A DNA stretch of 64,000 bases from Flavobacterium suaedae (lineage in GTDB: Bacteria > Bacteroidota > Bacteroidia > Flavobacteriales > Flavobacteriaceae): positions 1 to 64,000 of the forward strand of contig NZ_BMJE01000009.1 of the NCBI RefSeq assembly GCF_014642915.1. The letters are read 5' to 3'. Each line of letters starts with the position of its first letter. The stretch's first letter is position 1. Of the stretch, positions 27,074-36,657 are shown piece after piece. The notes under the pieces are model-generated. The model was given only the letters and a program-made list of their open reading frames with translations. It made no database searches and was not told where the DNA came from. A program made the translations under genes and the position numbers.

Positions 27074-27688
27074 ATGGAAAAAGATTTTAATAAACACGCA
27101 TATAATAAGGCTGTTGAAAGAATAAAAACGATAAAAGGTTTTTACTTTAACTTACTTATATATATAGTTACAAACGCCATACTTATATATATAAACCTTA
27201 AATACAGTCCGCAATTTCAGTGGTTTTGGTACTCTGTGGTTTCATGGGGAGCAGGGCTTTTAATATACGGTATAAAAGCATATGGCTATATGCCGTTTAT
27301 GGGTAAAAGCTGGGAAGAAAAAAAGCTGAAAGAACTACTGGGAGAAGAAGATAAAAACACGCCCAACACTACAGCAGAGCCAATAAGCAAAGCAATGCAG
27401 TACGATAGAGTGAAAAATAAAGTACGTACTTTAAGAAACTTCTACAGGCACCTTACTGCCTATGTAATAGTAATTATTATTCTGGCAGTACTGTTATGGG
27501 TAGGTATAAAAGAAGAAAATGATGTATTTGTATACATAGCATACGGTACTGCATTCGGTTGGACTATAGGTCTTATTATTCATTTTTTTAAACTGTACAG
27601 CAGCTCACTATTTATGGGGAAAGGCTGGGAGCAGCGAAAAATTGAAGAATTAGTACAAAAAGAGCAAATCAACAATAAAAAAAACTAA
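27074..27688 (+). CDS. Tandem 2TM-domain membrane protein
   Basis: A 204-residue protein made of two 2TM domains, about residues 8-90 and 110-200. Each starts with a basic helix and a FY motif (ERIKTIKGFYFNLLIYIV; NKVRTLRNFYRHLTAYVI), has two hydrophobic segments, and closes with W-E-x-(K/R)-K-(L/I) (WEEKKLKELLG; WEQRKIEELVQ). The same unit ends the kinase encoded just upstream, so it probably docks with it in the inner membrane. A role in signalling is inference. Confidence 0.88.
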   Translation: MEKDFNKHAYNKAVERIKTIKGFYFNLLIYIVTNAILIYINLKYSPQFQWFWYSVVSWGAGLLIYGIKAYGYMPFMGKSWEEKKLKELLGEEDKNTPNTTAEPISKAMQYDRVKNKVRTLRNFYRHLTAYVIVIIILAVLLWVGIKEENDVFVYIAYGTAFGWTIGLIIHFFKLYSSSLFMGKGWEQRKIEELVQKEQINNKKN

Positions 27689-27700
27689 ATAATTATAGTT

Positions 27701-27997
27701 ATGGAAGATGATTTTGACCGTAAGGAAGCATATAAAAGAGCCGAAAAAAGAGTAAAAGAAATAAAAGCTTTTTACATTCATTTAGCTTGTTATTGTATAG
27801 TTACTCCATTAATTATTTATATAAATCTGGAGTTTTCTCCGCACTATTACTGGTTTGTATATTCAGTTGTAGGTTGGGGTATAGGTATCCTAATGCATGC
27901 TTTAGCTACTTTTGTAATAAACAATAAGCGCTGGGAAGAAAGAAAAATAAAAGAATTAATGGAGAAAGAATATGAAAGAAAAACAAAATATGAATAA
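27701..27997 (+). CDS. Single 2TM-domain protein
   Basis: A 98-residue inner-membrane protein with one 2TM unit: AEKRVKEIKAFYIHLACYCIV, a second hydrophobic helix at about 50-72, and WEERKIKELMEKEYE at the end. It starts 12 bases after the previous gene and overlaps the next one, whose start at 27972 lies inside its last codons. The overlap suggests translational coupling. Confidence 0.88.
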   Translation: MEDDFDRKEAYKRAEKRVKEIKAFYIHLACYCIVTPLIIYINLEFSPHYYWFVYSVVGWGIGILMHALATFVINNKRWEERKIKELMEKEYERKTKYE

Positions 27998-28316
27998 AGA
28001 GAACTCCTTTATTGAGGATTACAGATATGAAAGAGCTAAAAAAAGAGTTCGAAGTATAAAAGGCTTTTATATTCACCTTTTAGTATATGTGTTATTCAAT
28101 TCAGTAAGTTTAATAATAAAATGGGTAAGCAAAGATTCAGTAGATGATTTTTTAACCATTAATACTTTTGGGACTCCAATTTTCTGGGGCTTTGCAGTGC
28201 TTTTTCATGCTATTGGAGTTTTTGCTTCTACGTTGTTTTTAGGGAATAACTGGGAAGATAAAAAACTTAGAGAATTTATGCAGGACGAGGAAGATAAATC
28301 AAGTAAATGGGAGTAA
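27972..28316 (+). CDS. Single 2TM-domain protein
   Basis: A 114-residue inner-membrane protein with the unit AKKRVRSIKGFYIHLLVYVLF ... WEDKKLREFMQDEED. I chose the ATG at 27972, which has GGAG spaced about 7 bases upstream; a second in-frame ATG at 27990, inside the previous stop region (ATGAATAA), is also possible and would remove six residues. This is the fifth 2TM unit of the operon. The response regulator starts 43 bases downstream. Confidence 0.85.
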   Translation: MKEKQNMNKENSFIEDYRYERAKKRVRSIKGFYIHLLVYVLFNSVSLIIKWVSKDSVDDFLTINTFGTPIFWGFAVLFHAIGVFASTLFLGNNWEDKKLREFMQDEEDKSSKWE

Positions 28317-28359
28317 TAAAACTTCATTATAAATTATAAACGTAACCAACTTACCAACT

Positions 28360-29115
28360 ATGAATGTTATAATTATTGAAGACGAGAAACCGGCAGCAAG
28401 ACTTTTACAACGTAAATTAAAAAAGCAGGATATAGAAGCGGAAACGCTTTTACACTCTGTTGAAGAAGCTATAAATTGGTTCCAAAACAACCCGCATCCT
28501 GATTTAATATTTTTAGATATTCAGCTTTCTGACGGGCTTTCGTTTGAAATATTTGATGAGGTTACTATAAACAGTGCCATTATTTTTACAACAGCTTATG
28601 ATGAATATGCACTGCGCGCATTTAAATTAAATAGTATAGATTACTTATTAAAGCCTATAGATGAAGATGATTTAACGGTAGCTATTAATAAGTATAAAGA
28701 GAACAGACCACAACCGCAGAACCTGTCAATGGATTTTGAACAGATAAAGCGTATGCTGGTAAACCCAATTGATAAAAGCTATAAAAAGCGATTTACTATA
28801 AAAATGGGTCAACGCCTTAAAGTGGTGAATGTTGATGATGCCGAATGTTTTTTTAGTGAAAATAAAGGGACTTATATTCATACAACCGAGGGTAGGGATT
28901 ACCTTTTAGATACTACTTTGGAGCAGCTGGAAGGAGAATTAGATCCCGATAAGTTTTACAGAGTAAGCCGAAAGTATATTGTTAATATAGAAACAATACA
29001 GGATATAGTTGTATATACAAACTCCCGTTTAAAAGTTATTTTACCTACTTATACTGATGAAGTTATAGTGAGTAGGGAACGTGTAAATGACTTTAGGGAA
29101 TGGTTGGGCAACTAG
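28360..29115 (+). CDS. LytTR-family response regulator
   Basis: A 251-residue two-domain regulator. The receiver domain (1-~120) has acidic IIEDEKPA, the phospho-acceptor Asp in LIFLDIQLSDG at about residue 53, a Thr in FTTAYDEYALRAF, and a conserved Lys in YLLKPIDEDD. The C-terminal LytTR DNA-binding domain (about 145-251) contains CFFSENKGTYIHTTEGRDYLL and FYRVSRKYIVNI. It is the cognate partner of the LytS-type kinase upstream; target promoters are unknown. The gene ends shortly before a long hairpin. Confidence 0.93.
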   Translation: MNVIIIEDEKPAARLLQRKLKKQDIEAETLLHSVEEAINWFQNNPHPDLIFLDIQLSDGLSFEIFDEVTINSAIIFTTAYDEYALRAFKLNSIDYLLKPIDEDDLTVAINKYKENRPQPQNLSMDFEQIKRMLVNPIDKSYKKRFTIKMGQRLKVVNVDDAECFFSENKGTYIHTTEGRDYLLDTTLEQLEGELDPDKFYRVSRKYIVNIETIQDIVVYTNSRLKVILPTYTDEVIVSRERVNDFREWLGN

Positions 29116-29118
29116 CAA

Positions 29119-29182
29119 TAAAAAACTGTTTTATAAACCATGTATTTCTTAGAGTGAATAGCATGCAGGTTTATAAAACAGT
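29119..29182 (-). terminator. Long-stem terminator of csbD, between convergent genes
   Basis: A perfect 15-bp inverted repeat, 29125-29139 (ACTGTTTTATAAACC) and 29168-29182, with a 28-base loop. Read on the minus strand it ends in TTTTTATT, giving csbD a terminator. The other direction lacks a clean T-run. Confidence 0.7.
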
Positions 29183-29211
29183 CTTAAAAAGTGGTTTTAC
29201 CTAAAAACAGA

Positions 29212-29394
29212 TTATTCAAAAGTAGACATTATCTCTTTTTTTGTTTTACCTAATTTTTTTTGTAGGCGTCCCCACATTTCATCTTCTTTACCTTCTTCAT
29301 AGGTTAAATCATCCTCAGTAAGTTCTCCGTATTCTTGTTTAAGTTTTCCTTTAAACTCGTTCCAGTTTCCTTTAAATTCTTCTTGATTTGGCAT
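29212..29394 (-). CDS. CsbD family stress-response protein
   Basis: A 60-residue protein of the CsbD family, with the conserved opening [24 protein letters not shown] and the second helix [12 protein letters not shown]. CsbD members are small helical proteins induced by general stress in Bacillus and widely found in Bacteroidota; the molecular role is unknown. The gene stands alone, with a -7 element at 29448-29455 and the long hairpin as terminator. Confidence 0.92.
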   Translation of the reverse strand: MPNQEEFKGNWNEFKGKLKQEYGELTEDDLTYEEGKEDEMWGRLQKKLGKTKKEIMSTFE

Positions 29395-29447
29395 GGTGTA
29401 TAATGTTTTTTAGTTTTTATTACATTATAAAATTACCACTCCAAATG

Positions 29448-29455
29448 CAAAATTA
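29448..29455 (-). promoter_or_regulatory. -7 promoter element of csbD
   Basis: CAAAATTA on plus, TAATTTTG on minus, an exact TAnnTTTG match 53 bases before the start. Confidence 0.4.
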
Positions 29456-29487
29456 CTGTCAAAACAGTGCTAAGGTTATCACAAAGT

Positions 29488-30507
29488 TTATTTACTGATT
29501 CTGTGCAATGTATATGTCATTGCAGTAAGTAAAAAGAATGCTACTACCTGGTGTGCCAACCCTAACCATAGCGGAACCCTTAACAATAAAGTAAATACCC
29601 CTAGAGCAAACTGTATAAATACAATTACTACAAGTGCGTTAAGTCCGTTTTTCTGCTGTACATCAAGAGCGAATTTTTTACCTTTGAAGTATAAAAATAA
29701 AATCATACCTACTACAACATAAGCCATAGTACGGTGTACAAACTGCACCCCACTTTGTCCTTCAACCAAGGCAAGCGGTAATGAACTTTTTTCTATAAAA
29801 ATACTGTCGTGCATAAACTGCCCATCACTCATTAAAGGCCAATGGTTATGTATAAGCCCCGCATTAAGCCCGGCAACAAAACCTCCGTATATAATTTGCA
29901 GTAATAATAGTATTAGCGCAATACGTGCAATTTTCTTTAAAGGTATAATAGGGTTTTTGCGTTCAGGGTAAATTAAATCTAAAGCTACCCAAAGGGTATA
30001 AGCAAAGGTTACAAAAGCAAAGGTAAGGTGTAACGATAACCTGAAGTGGCTTACATCAGGATGGTCCACCAAACCGCTTTTTACCATAAACCATCCGAAA
30101 AAGCCCTGTAAAGCTCCCATACCTAAAAGGATGAGGCACTTACCAATAGTAGCTTTATCCAGTTTTTTACGAATAAGGAAATAAATAAAAGGTATGATGA
30201 ATACAATACCAATTACACGGCCTATAAGGCGGTGAAACCATTCCCAAAAGTATATGAACTTATAGTCCTCAAGAGTAAAATCATTATGGATGTTGATTTT
30301 TTGGTATTCAGGGAACTTTTTATACTCTTCAAAAGCCTCACTCCATTTCTCTTCACTCATAGGGGGGAAGGTATCGGTAACCAAATGCCAGTCCGTCATC
30401 GATAGACCGGAATTTGTCAATCTAGTTATACCACCTACTACCACCATGATAAATACAAGCAGGCAACCGGAAAGTAACCAGATTATGACAGCTCTATTTT
30501 GTTTCAT
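29488..30507 (-). CDS. ctaA: Heme A synthase (COX15/CtaA family)
   Basis: A 339-residue integral membrane protein with about eight helices. It oxidises the heme O methyl group to make heme A for aa3-type cytochrome oxidase. Conserved features: GGITRLTNSGLSMTDWH near residues 24-40, the heme-ligating His residues in EWFHRLIGR (about 90), in SLHLTFAF (about 155), QFVHRTMAYVV (about 257) and LAHQVVAFF near the C-terminus. It is the last gene of a run of four genes on the minus strand with cca, tsaC and a sugar aminotransferase. Functional linkage to them is not evident. Confidence 0.94.
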   Translation of the reverse strand: MKQNRAVIIWLLSGCLLVFIMVVVGGITRLTNSGLSMTDWHLVTDTFPPMSEEKWSEAFEEYKKFPEYQKINIHNDFTLEDYKFIYFWEWFHRLIGRVIGIVFIIPFIYFLIRKKLDKATIGKCLILLGMGALQGFFGWFMVKSGLVDHPDVSHFRLSLHLTFAFVTFAYTLWVALDLIYPERKNPIIPLKKIARIALILLLLQIIYGGFVAGLNAGLIHNHWPLMSDGQFMHDSIFIEKSSLPLALVEGQSGVQFVHRTMAYVVVGMILFLYFKGKKFALDVQQKNGLNALVVIVFIQFALGVFTLLLRVPLWLGLAHQVVAFFLLTAMTYTLHRISK

Positions 30508-30531
30508 ATTTGTGTGTGCTATTGTTGTTTT

Positions 30532-31977
30532 CTAGTCTAATTTTTTCAACCCCATTTTTTCAGCTCTTTCCATCATATAGGCATAGGCAGCTTCACGTTC
30601 ATTAGGTATAACCCCTTCCAGTATTGCCTCTTTTATAGCTTCTTTAAGTGTGCCTATTTCCCTTGATGGTTTCAGGTTAAAGGTTTCCATAATTTCCTCT
30701 CCGCTAATTGGTGGCTGAAAATTACGCACGTGATCACGTTCTTCTACCTCTACAATTTTTTGGCGCACTATCTGGAAGTTTTTATGGTACTTTTTATACC
30801 TGTTAGGATTTTTAGTAGTAATATCAGCTTCGCAAAGTGTCATTAAATCATCAATATCTTCACCTGCATCAAAAATCAGTCGTCGTACAGCTGAATCGGT
30901 AACAATATCCTGAGCCAACACAATAGGGCGGGAGCTTAGCATTACCATTTTTGCTACGTACTTCATTTTGTGGTTTAACGGCATGTGTAGCCTTTGGAAA
31001 AGTTTTTTAACCATTTTGCCACCTACAAATTCATGCCCATGGAATGTCCAACCTATTTTTTTACTGAACTTTTTAGTAGGTGCTTTACCAATATCGTGCA
31101 GTAGTGCAGACCAGCGTAACCAAACATCATCAGTATTTGGGGCTATGTTATCTACTACCTCAAGTGTGTGATAAAAATTATCCTTATGGGTTTGTCCTTC
31201 TACTTCCTCTACACCTTGCAGTGCGGTAAGTTCAGGGAGTATAATATCCAGTAAACCTGTTTCGTATAATAGTTTAAACCCAACAGAAGGGACATCTGCC
31301 ATTAATATTTTATTCAGCTCGTCTACTATACGCTCTCCTGATATAATACTAATACGCTCTTTGTTTCGGGTAATAGCATTTAGTGATTTGCCTTCTATAT
31401 CAAAGCCCAATTGAGCCGCAAAGCGTATAGCACGCATCATTCGCAAAGGGTCATCCGAATAGGTAATATCCGGGTCTAGCGGTGTGCGGATAACTTTATT
31501 TTCAAGGTCTTCCACACCATTAAAAGGGTCAACCAGCTCCCCGAAGTTATCTTTATTAAGCGATAGTGCTAAAGCGTTAATAGTAAAATCACGTCGGTTT
31601 TGGTCGTCTTCCAGTGTTCCTGTTTCAACGTGTGGTTTACGGCTTTCCCATTGGTACGATTCCTTACGTGCGCCTACAAACTCTACATCAATAAAATCAT
31701 CGGGTGCATTTTCATAACGAAGCATAGCTGTACCATAGTTTTTAAAAACCTGTACTTTGGGTTTGTTTGGTAGCAGGTTTGCTACCTCTTTAGCAAGTGC
31801 TATACCGCTGCCAACAGCAACAATATCAATATCTTTTTTAAAATTTCGTTTTAAAAGAAAGTCTCTTACATAACCGCCAATAACATAGCAATCAACGTTA
31901 CTATTTTGAGCGGCTTGCGAAGTAATATCAAATATTTTATTACGTAAGGCTTCTTTATATGAAGTTTTCTCTCTCAT
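30532..31977 (-). CDS. cca: CCA-adding tRNA nucleotidyltransferase with HD domain
   Basis: A 481-residue enzyme of the class II nucleotidyltransferase family that repairs or adds CCA to tRNA 3' ends. The head motif [12 protein letters not shown] with catalytic DIDIVAVG lies near residues 34-56, followed by [11 protein letters not shown] at about 138 (the RRD motif). A helical neck follows, and a C-terminal HD phosphohydrolase domain has [12 protein letters not shown] (HD) around residue 292. The enzyme may alternatively act as poly(A) polymerase, but in Bacteroidota this class normally adds CCA. Its start is 8 bases after the tsaC stop. Confidence 0.9.
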   Translation of the reverse strand: MREKTSYKEALRNKIFDITSQAAQNSNVDCYVIGGYVRDFLLKRNFKKDIDIVAVGSGIALAKEVANLLPNKPKVQVFKNYGTAMLRYENAPDDFIDVEFVGARKESYQWESRKPHVETGTLEDDQNRRDFTINALALSLNKDNFGELVDPFNGVEDLENKVIRTPLDPDITYSDDPLRMMRAIRFAAQLGFDIEGKSLNAITRNKERISIISGERIVDELNKILMADVPSVGFKLLYETGLLDIILPELTALQGVEEVEGQTHKDNFYHTLEVVDNIAPNTDDVWLRWSALLHDIGKAPTKKFSKKIGWTFHGHEFVGGKMVKKLFQRLHMPLNHKMKYVAKMVMLSSRPIVLAQDIVTDSAVRRLIFDAGEDIDDLMTLCEADITTKNPNRYKKYHKNFQIVRQKIVEVEERDHVRNFQPPISGEEIMETFNLKPSREIGTLKEAIKEAILEGVIPNEREAAYAYMMERAEKMGLKKLD

Positions 31978-31985
31978 TAATTCAA

Positions 31986-32561
31986 TTAAGGGCGGATAAT
32001 TTTAACCTGTAAATCATTGCCTATCTTTATAATAGTAGATGGTTTTGCAGCGATTTTTTCGTGGTGCAAATTTACGACATAGTCTACGCCGTCCAAAATA
32101 TGATGGTCTATTTCTTTAAAAGAATTTGGTGTAGGCATACCGCTAACGTTGGCAGAGGTGGAAACTAACGGTACTTTCATTCGCTCCATAAGTTTATAGC
32201 AAAAAGGTTCTGTTACCAACCGAACGCCTAAAGTGTTATCATCAGCAACCAGGTTAGGTGCTATGTTTTTAGGTTCGTCCAGTATGAGGGTAGTGGGTTT
32301 GTCGTTTAGCTCCATTATATCCCAGGCTACTTCCGGTATTTCTTTAAACACTTTATACAGCATGCGGTCGCTGTTCATGAGTACAATCATACTCTTGCTT
32401 TCTTCACGCTGTTTTAGCTCGTATATTTTTTTTACAGCTTCGGCATTAGTAGCATCACAACCAATACCCCAAACGGTATCAGTAGGGTATAGTATAATTC
32501 CACCTGCTTTTATAGCTTCATACGCGTTGTGAACCTCTTTATTTATATCTTCGTTACTCAT
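31986..32561 (-). CDS. tsaC: L-threonylcarbamoyladenylate synthase (Sua5/YrdC family)
   Basis: A 191-residue enzyme making threonylcarbamoyl-AMP for the t6A modification at tRNA position 37. The substrate-binding motifs are seen in [34 protein letters not shown], and [16 protein letters not shown]. It is the short YrdC-domain form without the extra Sua5 domain. It starts 3 bases after the stop of the upstream aminotransferase and precedes cca; together with cca it places two tRNA-maturation genes in one unit. Confidence 0.93.
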   Translation of the reverse strand: MSNEDINKEVHNAYEAIKAGGIILYPTDTVWGIGCDATNAEAVKKIYELKQREESKSMIVLMNSDRMLYKVFKEIPEVAWDIMELNDKPTTLILDEPKNIAPNLVADDNTLGVRLVTEPFCYKLMERMKVPLVSTSANVSGMPTPNSFKEIDHHILDGVDYVVNLHHEKIAAKPSTIIKIGNDLQVKIIRP

Positions 32562-32564
32562 CTT

Positions 32565-33668
32565 TTATTTAAATTGATTGATAACTTTTACTACTTTTTG
32601 TGTTTCCTCATCGGTTAAAACAGGGCTTATAGGTAAACTCAACACTTCGTTATGTATTTGCTCTGTTAATGGGAATGATAAATTATTCCACTCTTTGTAT
32701 GCTTCCTGCTTGTGTGGCGGTATAGGGTAGTGGATAAGCGTTTGAATATTGTTATCCGTTAAAAACTGTTGTAATTTTTCTCTCTGCGTACAGCGTATTA
32801 CAAATACGTGCCAAACGTGAGCCAGCTCATCTTTTGGTGGTTTTGGTAATGTAATATTGGGGTTTGTAATGTTTTCTATATAATACTTGGCAATTTCCCT
32901 GCGCCGTGCATTTTCATTATCAAGATGAGGTAGCTTAACATTGAGTATGGCCGCCTGTACTTCGTCAATACGGGAATTTAATCCCTGATATTTGTTTACA
33001 TATTTTTGCTCTGAGCCGTAATTGGCAATAACCCGAATTGTTTTAGCTAATTCATTATCGTTAACTGTTACTGCACCTGCATCGCCTAAAGCTCCTAAGT
33101 TTTTGCCGGGATAAAAACTGAAACCGGCGGCATCGCCTAAATTTCCTGTTTTTATACCGTTCCATTCCGCACCAATAGCCTGAGCATTGTCTTCTATTAT
33201 TTTCAGGTTATGCTTTTTCGCCAGTTGTTTTAATTTCTCAGAAAAAATAGCCTGCCCATATAAATGGACTATCAGTATGGCTTTGGTTTTGGCTGTAATT
33301 TTCTCTTCTATTTTATGGATGTCAATATTATAAGTATCAGTATCAGGCTCTACCAATACAGGGATTAAGTTATTATCGGTTACTGCTAAAATTGATGCAA
33401 TATAGGTGTTGGCAGGTACAATAACTTCATCACCCGGCTTCATGATTCCCATTTCTCTATAGGCTTTAAATATAAGCCGTAAAGCATCCAGTCCGTTTGC
33501 CACCCCAATAGCATGCTGGCAACCAATATATTCCGAAAGGTTTTGTTCAAATTCTTTTACTTCTTCTCCAAAAAGATACCACCCGCTCCTGAATGTTTTT
33601 AACAGACGGGTTTCTATTTCCTGCTGATGTTGCAGGTTCACTTTTTGGAGGTCAAGAAATTTTATCAT
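32565..33668 (-). CDS. DegT/DnrJ/EryC1/StrS family sugar aminotransferase
   Basis: A 367-residue PLP enzyme. The PLP lysine lies in [16 protein letters not shown] near residue 185; other motifs are [28 protein letters not shown] and LIVHLYGQ. The sequence resembles the FdtB/QdtB subgroup that aminates the 3-keto position of dTDP-6-deoxyhexoses, but the exact sugar is inference and no dTDP-sugar dehydratase gene is in the window. It is the first gene of a minus-strand unit followed by tsaC, cca and ctaA, and faces a divergent glycosyltransferase gene, suggesting a role in surface glycan sugars. Confidence 0.88.
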   Translation of the reverse strand: MIKFLDLQKVNLQHQQEIETRLLKTFRSGWYLFGEEVKEFEQNLSEYIGCQHAIGVANGLDALRLIFKAYREMGIMKPGDEVIVPANTYIASILAVTDNNLIPVLVEPDTDTYNIDIHKIEEKITAKTKAILIVHLYGQAIFSEKLKQLAKKHNLKIIEDNAQAIGAEWNGIKTGNLGDAAGFSFYPGKNLGALGDAGAVTVNDNELAKTIRVIANYGSEQKYVNKYQGLNSRIDEVQAAILNVKLPHLDNENARRREIAKYYIENITNPNITLPKPPKDELAHVWHVFVIRCTQREKLQQFLTDNNIQTLIHYPIPPHKQEAYKEWNNLSFPLTEQIHNEVLSLPISPVLTDEETQKVVKVINQFK

Positions 33669-33685
33669 GAAATACAGATTTAAAG

Positions 33686-33693
33686 CAAAAATA
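33686..33693 (-). promoter_or_regulatory. -7 promoter element of the aminotransferase unit
   Basis: CAAAAATA on plus, TATTTTTG on minus, an exact match 17 bases before the start. It faces the divergent promoter at 33747. Confidence 0.45.
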
Positions 33694-33746
33694 ATGAAAG
33701 TTACTGTGTTATTATATGCAGGTGCTATGCTTTAGTTTTTAATATT

Positions 33747-33754
33747 TACATTTG
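33747..33754 (+). promoter_or_regulatory. -7 promoter element TACATTTG of the GT4 gene
   Basis: Exact TAnnTTTG match, 18 bases before the ATG at 33773, which supports that start. Confidence 0.5.
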
Positions 33755-33772
33755 TGCATTATAAACGCTATT

Positions 33773-34885
33773 ATGAAAGTATTACACGTATCAGGTGCCA
33801 GAGGTTGGGGAGGTAATGAACAACAACTTATAGATTATATCCCTGAACTGGAAAAACTGGGAACATCACATGTTGTATTTGGGGTGAAAGACTCTGTATT
33901 ACATAATAAATGTAAAGATTTAGGAATAGCGTTTATAGAGGCTAAAAAGCACAAGCTTAATAAATTTGCTAACTATTTATATTTAAAAGAAGTAGTTAAG
34001 GGTGTAAAGCCTGATGTAATTCATTTACATACCAGTGATTCACTTACAGTGTATACTATTGCAGATTTATTAACCCGATTAAAAACAAAAGCGGTTTTTT
34101 CTAAAAAGGGAATGGGTAGCCGTAGTAGCTTGTTGAGTAAGTATAAATACAATTATAAAAATTTAGCAGCTATTATATGTGTATCTAAAAGAGTACAAGA
34201 AGAATTTTCAGCTATATTAGATGAGGCTACTAAAAAGAAAACAATTGTAATACACGATTGTGTTTCTCCTAAAATTTTAAATACTACTGATAAAGGTGAA
34301 GATATTAAAACAAAGTTTAATATTCCTGATAATGCTTTTATAATAGGAAATATAGCCAACCATACAGCTGCGAAAGACCATTTTACGCTTATTGAAACAG
34401 CAGATTACCTTATTAATACTCTGAATAAAAAAGATGCTTATTTTGTGCAGATAGGAGAGTACACAAAGCTAACGGATGAATTAAAAGAGCTTGTAAAACA
34501 AAAGGGGCTTGAAAACAGGATATTCTTTACAGGTCGTATTCCTGAAGCATATAAATTCAATCATCAATTTGATGTTTTTGTAATGACTTCGCAGCGTGAA
34601 GGCGGACCTACTTCTGTTTTGGAAGCTATGCTTTTAGGCGTACCAACGGTCTCTACAAATGTAGGTGTTATGCCTGAAGTTATTGAAAATGGAGTAAATG
34701 GTTTTATTTGTCCTGTTAAAGATTATAAAACTATTGCTGAGAGTTTAAGTAAACTTACAGATAATGCACAATTACGCGAAAACTTTTCCGCTAAAGGTAG
34801 TGCTGTTATAAAAGAAGGTTTTATGGCAGAAAAATTGGCGCCGCAAACCCTTAAGGTTTATAAAGCAGCAGCGCAGTTTAAATAG
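33773..34885 (+). CDS. Glycosyltransferase family 4
   Basis: I use the ATG at 33773 (MKVLHVSGARGWGGNEQQL), giving 370 residues; the seven upstream codons would overlap the promoter. It has the GT-B fold: N-terminal domain with the nucleotide-sugar-independent GGNEQQ start, and a C-terminal Rossmann part with FIIGNIANHTAAKDH and SQREGGPTSVLEAMLLGVPTV, the E-x7-E motif of GT4 donors. Donor and acceptor are unknown. It is probably part of the LPS or other glycan group around 32.6-40.1 kb. The convergent GT2 gene ends 2 bases after it. Confidence 0.9.
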   Translation: MKVLHVSGARGWGGNEQQLIDYIPELEKLGTSHVVFGVKDSVLHNKCKDLGIAFIEAKKHKLNKFANYLYLKEVVKGVKPDVIHLHTSDSLTVYTIADLLTRLKTKAVFSKKGMGSRSSLLSKYKYNYKNLAAIICVSKRVQEEFSAILDEATKKKTIVIHDCVSPKILNTTDKGEDIKTKFNIPDNAFIIGNIANHTAAKDHFTLIETADYLINTLNKKDAYFVQIGEYTKLTDELKELVKQKGLENRIFFTGRIPEAYKFNHQFDVFVMTSQREGGPTSVLEAMLLGVPTVSTNVGVMPEVIENGVNGFICPVKDYKTIAESLSKLTDNAQLRENFSAKGSAVIKEGFMAEKLAPQTLKVYKAAAQFK

Positions 34886-34887
34886 TT

Positions 34888-35691
34888 TTATTTTTTAAGG
34901 TATTGGTCTATACCTTTATCAACGTAAGTTATTTTTTTTGCAGTAGTTTCTTTTTCTATTTTTTTATTTATTTCCAAGTTGTTTTTAGGCTGCTCTTTAT
35001 GATAAATGTGGTAAGCCAATCCTGTATATTTAAGTCGCTTACCCAATACGCCGTTATTGTGCATACGTTCTATCAATTCAGAATCATCCATACCCCACCC
35101 AACAATATTTTCATTATACCCATTGATAGCAAGAAAATCTTTTTTCCAAAAAGACATATTACATCCTCTTAATTTCTTAGAACGTAATGCTACAGGCTTT
35201 ATAAAATTCATAAACAGAGGTATACGTAGTGTACGCCCTCTTTTTTTAATACCACTTGAAGAGAAATTAAAATGTATAAGCTTCTTTTTAAAAAGTTCCG
35301 GTAGTTTTTCTTTGGTAATAGTAGCCCTAGAGCCAAATAAGTACATACCCTCTTCAGCAAAACGCAGATGGTCTTCTATAAAATGTTTTTCCATTATTAT
35401 ATCACCATCTATTTCTATAATGTAATCACTTTTAGACTGTGCTATGGCTTTATTTATTATTATAGATTTTCTAAAGCCTTTATCCTCATGCCAAATGTGA
35501 AGTAAAGGAATACTAAGCTTTTCCTTGTATTTATCAATTAGTTCTTTTGTTTCTTTTCCAGAACCATCATCAGCAATAATTACCTCATCAGGCATTTTTG
35601 TCTGTTTAAGTAAACTCATTAAAATCAACTCTAATGCTTCAGGCCAGTTATAGGTTGTAATTAAGAGTGTTGAGGAAGGTAATTTTTGCAT
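34888..35691 (-). CDS. Glycosyltransferase family 2 with C-terminal galactosyltransferase-like domain
   Basis: A 267-residue GT-A protein: LLITTYNWPEALELILMS at the start, DEVIIADDGSGKETKEL, the metal-binding DxD in IIEIDGDIIM near residue 96, and the later GCNMSFWKKDFLAINGYNENIVGWGMDDSEL signature. This last part is the same module as in the gene at 37468-38301, and the two proteins are clearly related. Donor and acceptor are unknown. It lies 20 bases downstream of the rhamnosyltransferase-like gene on the same strand. Confidence 0.9.
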   Translation of the reverse strand: MQKLPSSTLLITTYNWPEALELILMSLLKQTKMPDEVIIADDGSGKETKELIDKYKEKLSIPLLHIWHEDKGFRKSIIINKAIAQSKSDYIIEIDGDIIMEKHFIEDHLRFAEEGMYLFGSRATITKEKLPELFKKKLIHFNFSSSGIKKRGRTLRIPLFMNFIKPVALRSKKLRGCNMSFWKKDFLAINGYNENIVGWGMDDSELIERMHNNGVLGKRLKYTGLAYHIYHKEQPKNNLEINKKIEKETTAKKITYVDKGIDQYLKK

Positions 35692-35711
35692 AGTAATGTT
35701 TTTACAAAAAA

Positions 35712-36566
35712 CTATTTTTTTAATTTATATATACCCAATGCTTTTTTCAGCATTTTGTTGAATAAAACCCAGTTAACATAAAGCCCGTTTTTAAAACTTG
35801 TCCATGCCCATTTGCTGTGTGGTAATATATTTTCGGTAATGGTAGTTTGCATAGCAGACGAAAGCATAAAATCATTTTTAACATCCTCCCATTTTACATT
35901 GCCATAGCCGTCAAACTCATTTACTTTATTCTTTTCATGAATTATAGACATCCATAACCTGCGGTGGGTAACTTGCGTAATTCGGGTTTCTTTTTTCCAG
36001 TGGTTATGGTCGTTTAACCAAACTGTTTTAGGATTATCATTTTTTTCTATAAGGCTGATAAAAGGGTTAAAAATGTGCTCCTTTTTCCCCAGCATTATAG
36101 TTGGTTTTATTTGTAATGAAAACCCCCTAATCACATCAATAGCCATGTAGTCCTGCTGATTAAATTGCTTTTGTACTTCGGCTATAAAATCTTTGTGTAT
36201 GCAATCATCATTATCAATGCGCGATGTAATAAGATAAGGCTGATTGCTGCTTTCCGCTTCAATCAGCTTTTGTATTTCAGGGTAAAAAGCAGGCATACCT
36301 TCTATATAAAACAACTTTATATTATCATGACCGGATAAAAGTTTTTCAATTTTCTGTCGGTAGGTTTCAGGTGTAGTAACATCAAAATAAATCAACCAGT
36401 TAAAGTCACGGTTGGTTTGTGCTACAACAGATGGCAGACAGAAATTTTCAAACAGCCATAGTCTATGTTCAAGCCATTCATCATTAAGTAGTGTTTCATT
36501 ATTTTTAGTAACATCCCACTTTGGGTTTTTTAAATTAAAACGGGTAATAAGGTAATGATTGAACAT
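35712..36566 (-). CDS. Putative rhamnosyltransferase-like glycosyltransferase (PF11316 type)
   Basis: A 284-residue protein. The opening YLITRFNLKNPKWD, the segment EHRLWLFENFCLPSVVAQTN and the acidic LITSRIDNDDCIHKDFI match the putative rhamnosyl transferase family, with the DND motif as a likely metal site. No signal peptide or membrane helix, so it acts at the cytosolic face during glycan assembly. The sugar is not certain. It is first of a two-gene unit with the GT2 gene and diverges from the Kdo-kinase-like gene. Confidence 0.82.
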   Translation of the reverse strand: MFNHYLITRFNLKNPKWDVTKNNETLLNDEWLEHRLWLFENFCLPSVVAQTNRDFNWLIYFDVTTPETYRQKIEKLLSGHDNIKLFYIEGMPAFYPEIQKLIEAESSNQPYLITSRIDNDDCIHKDFIAEVQKQFNQQDYMAIDVIRGFSLQIKPTIMLGKKEHIFNPFISLIEKNDNPKTVWLNDHNHWKKETRITQVTHRRLWMSIIHEKNKVNEFDGYGNVKWEDVKNDFMLSSAMQTTITENILPHSKWAWTSFKNGLYVNWVLFNKMLKKALGIYKLKK

Positions 36567-36606
36567 AGGTTTATTTCTGTATTATTCGGTAAAAATAAAG
36601 CAATTA

Positions 36607-36638
36607 TTTGAAGTCTAAAACGCAATTGGTTACTTTTG
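36607..36638 (+). promoter_or_regulatory. Promoter of the LPS-kinase-like gene
   Basis: TTTG at 36607-36610, 20-base spacer, TACTTTTG at 36631-36638. Both elements match the Bacteroidota consensus, and the ATG follows 19 bases later. Confidence 0.65.
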
Positions 36639-36657
36639 CTTAAAATTGCATTAGCTC

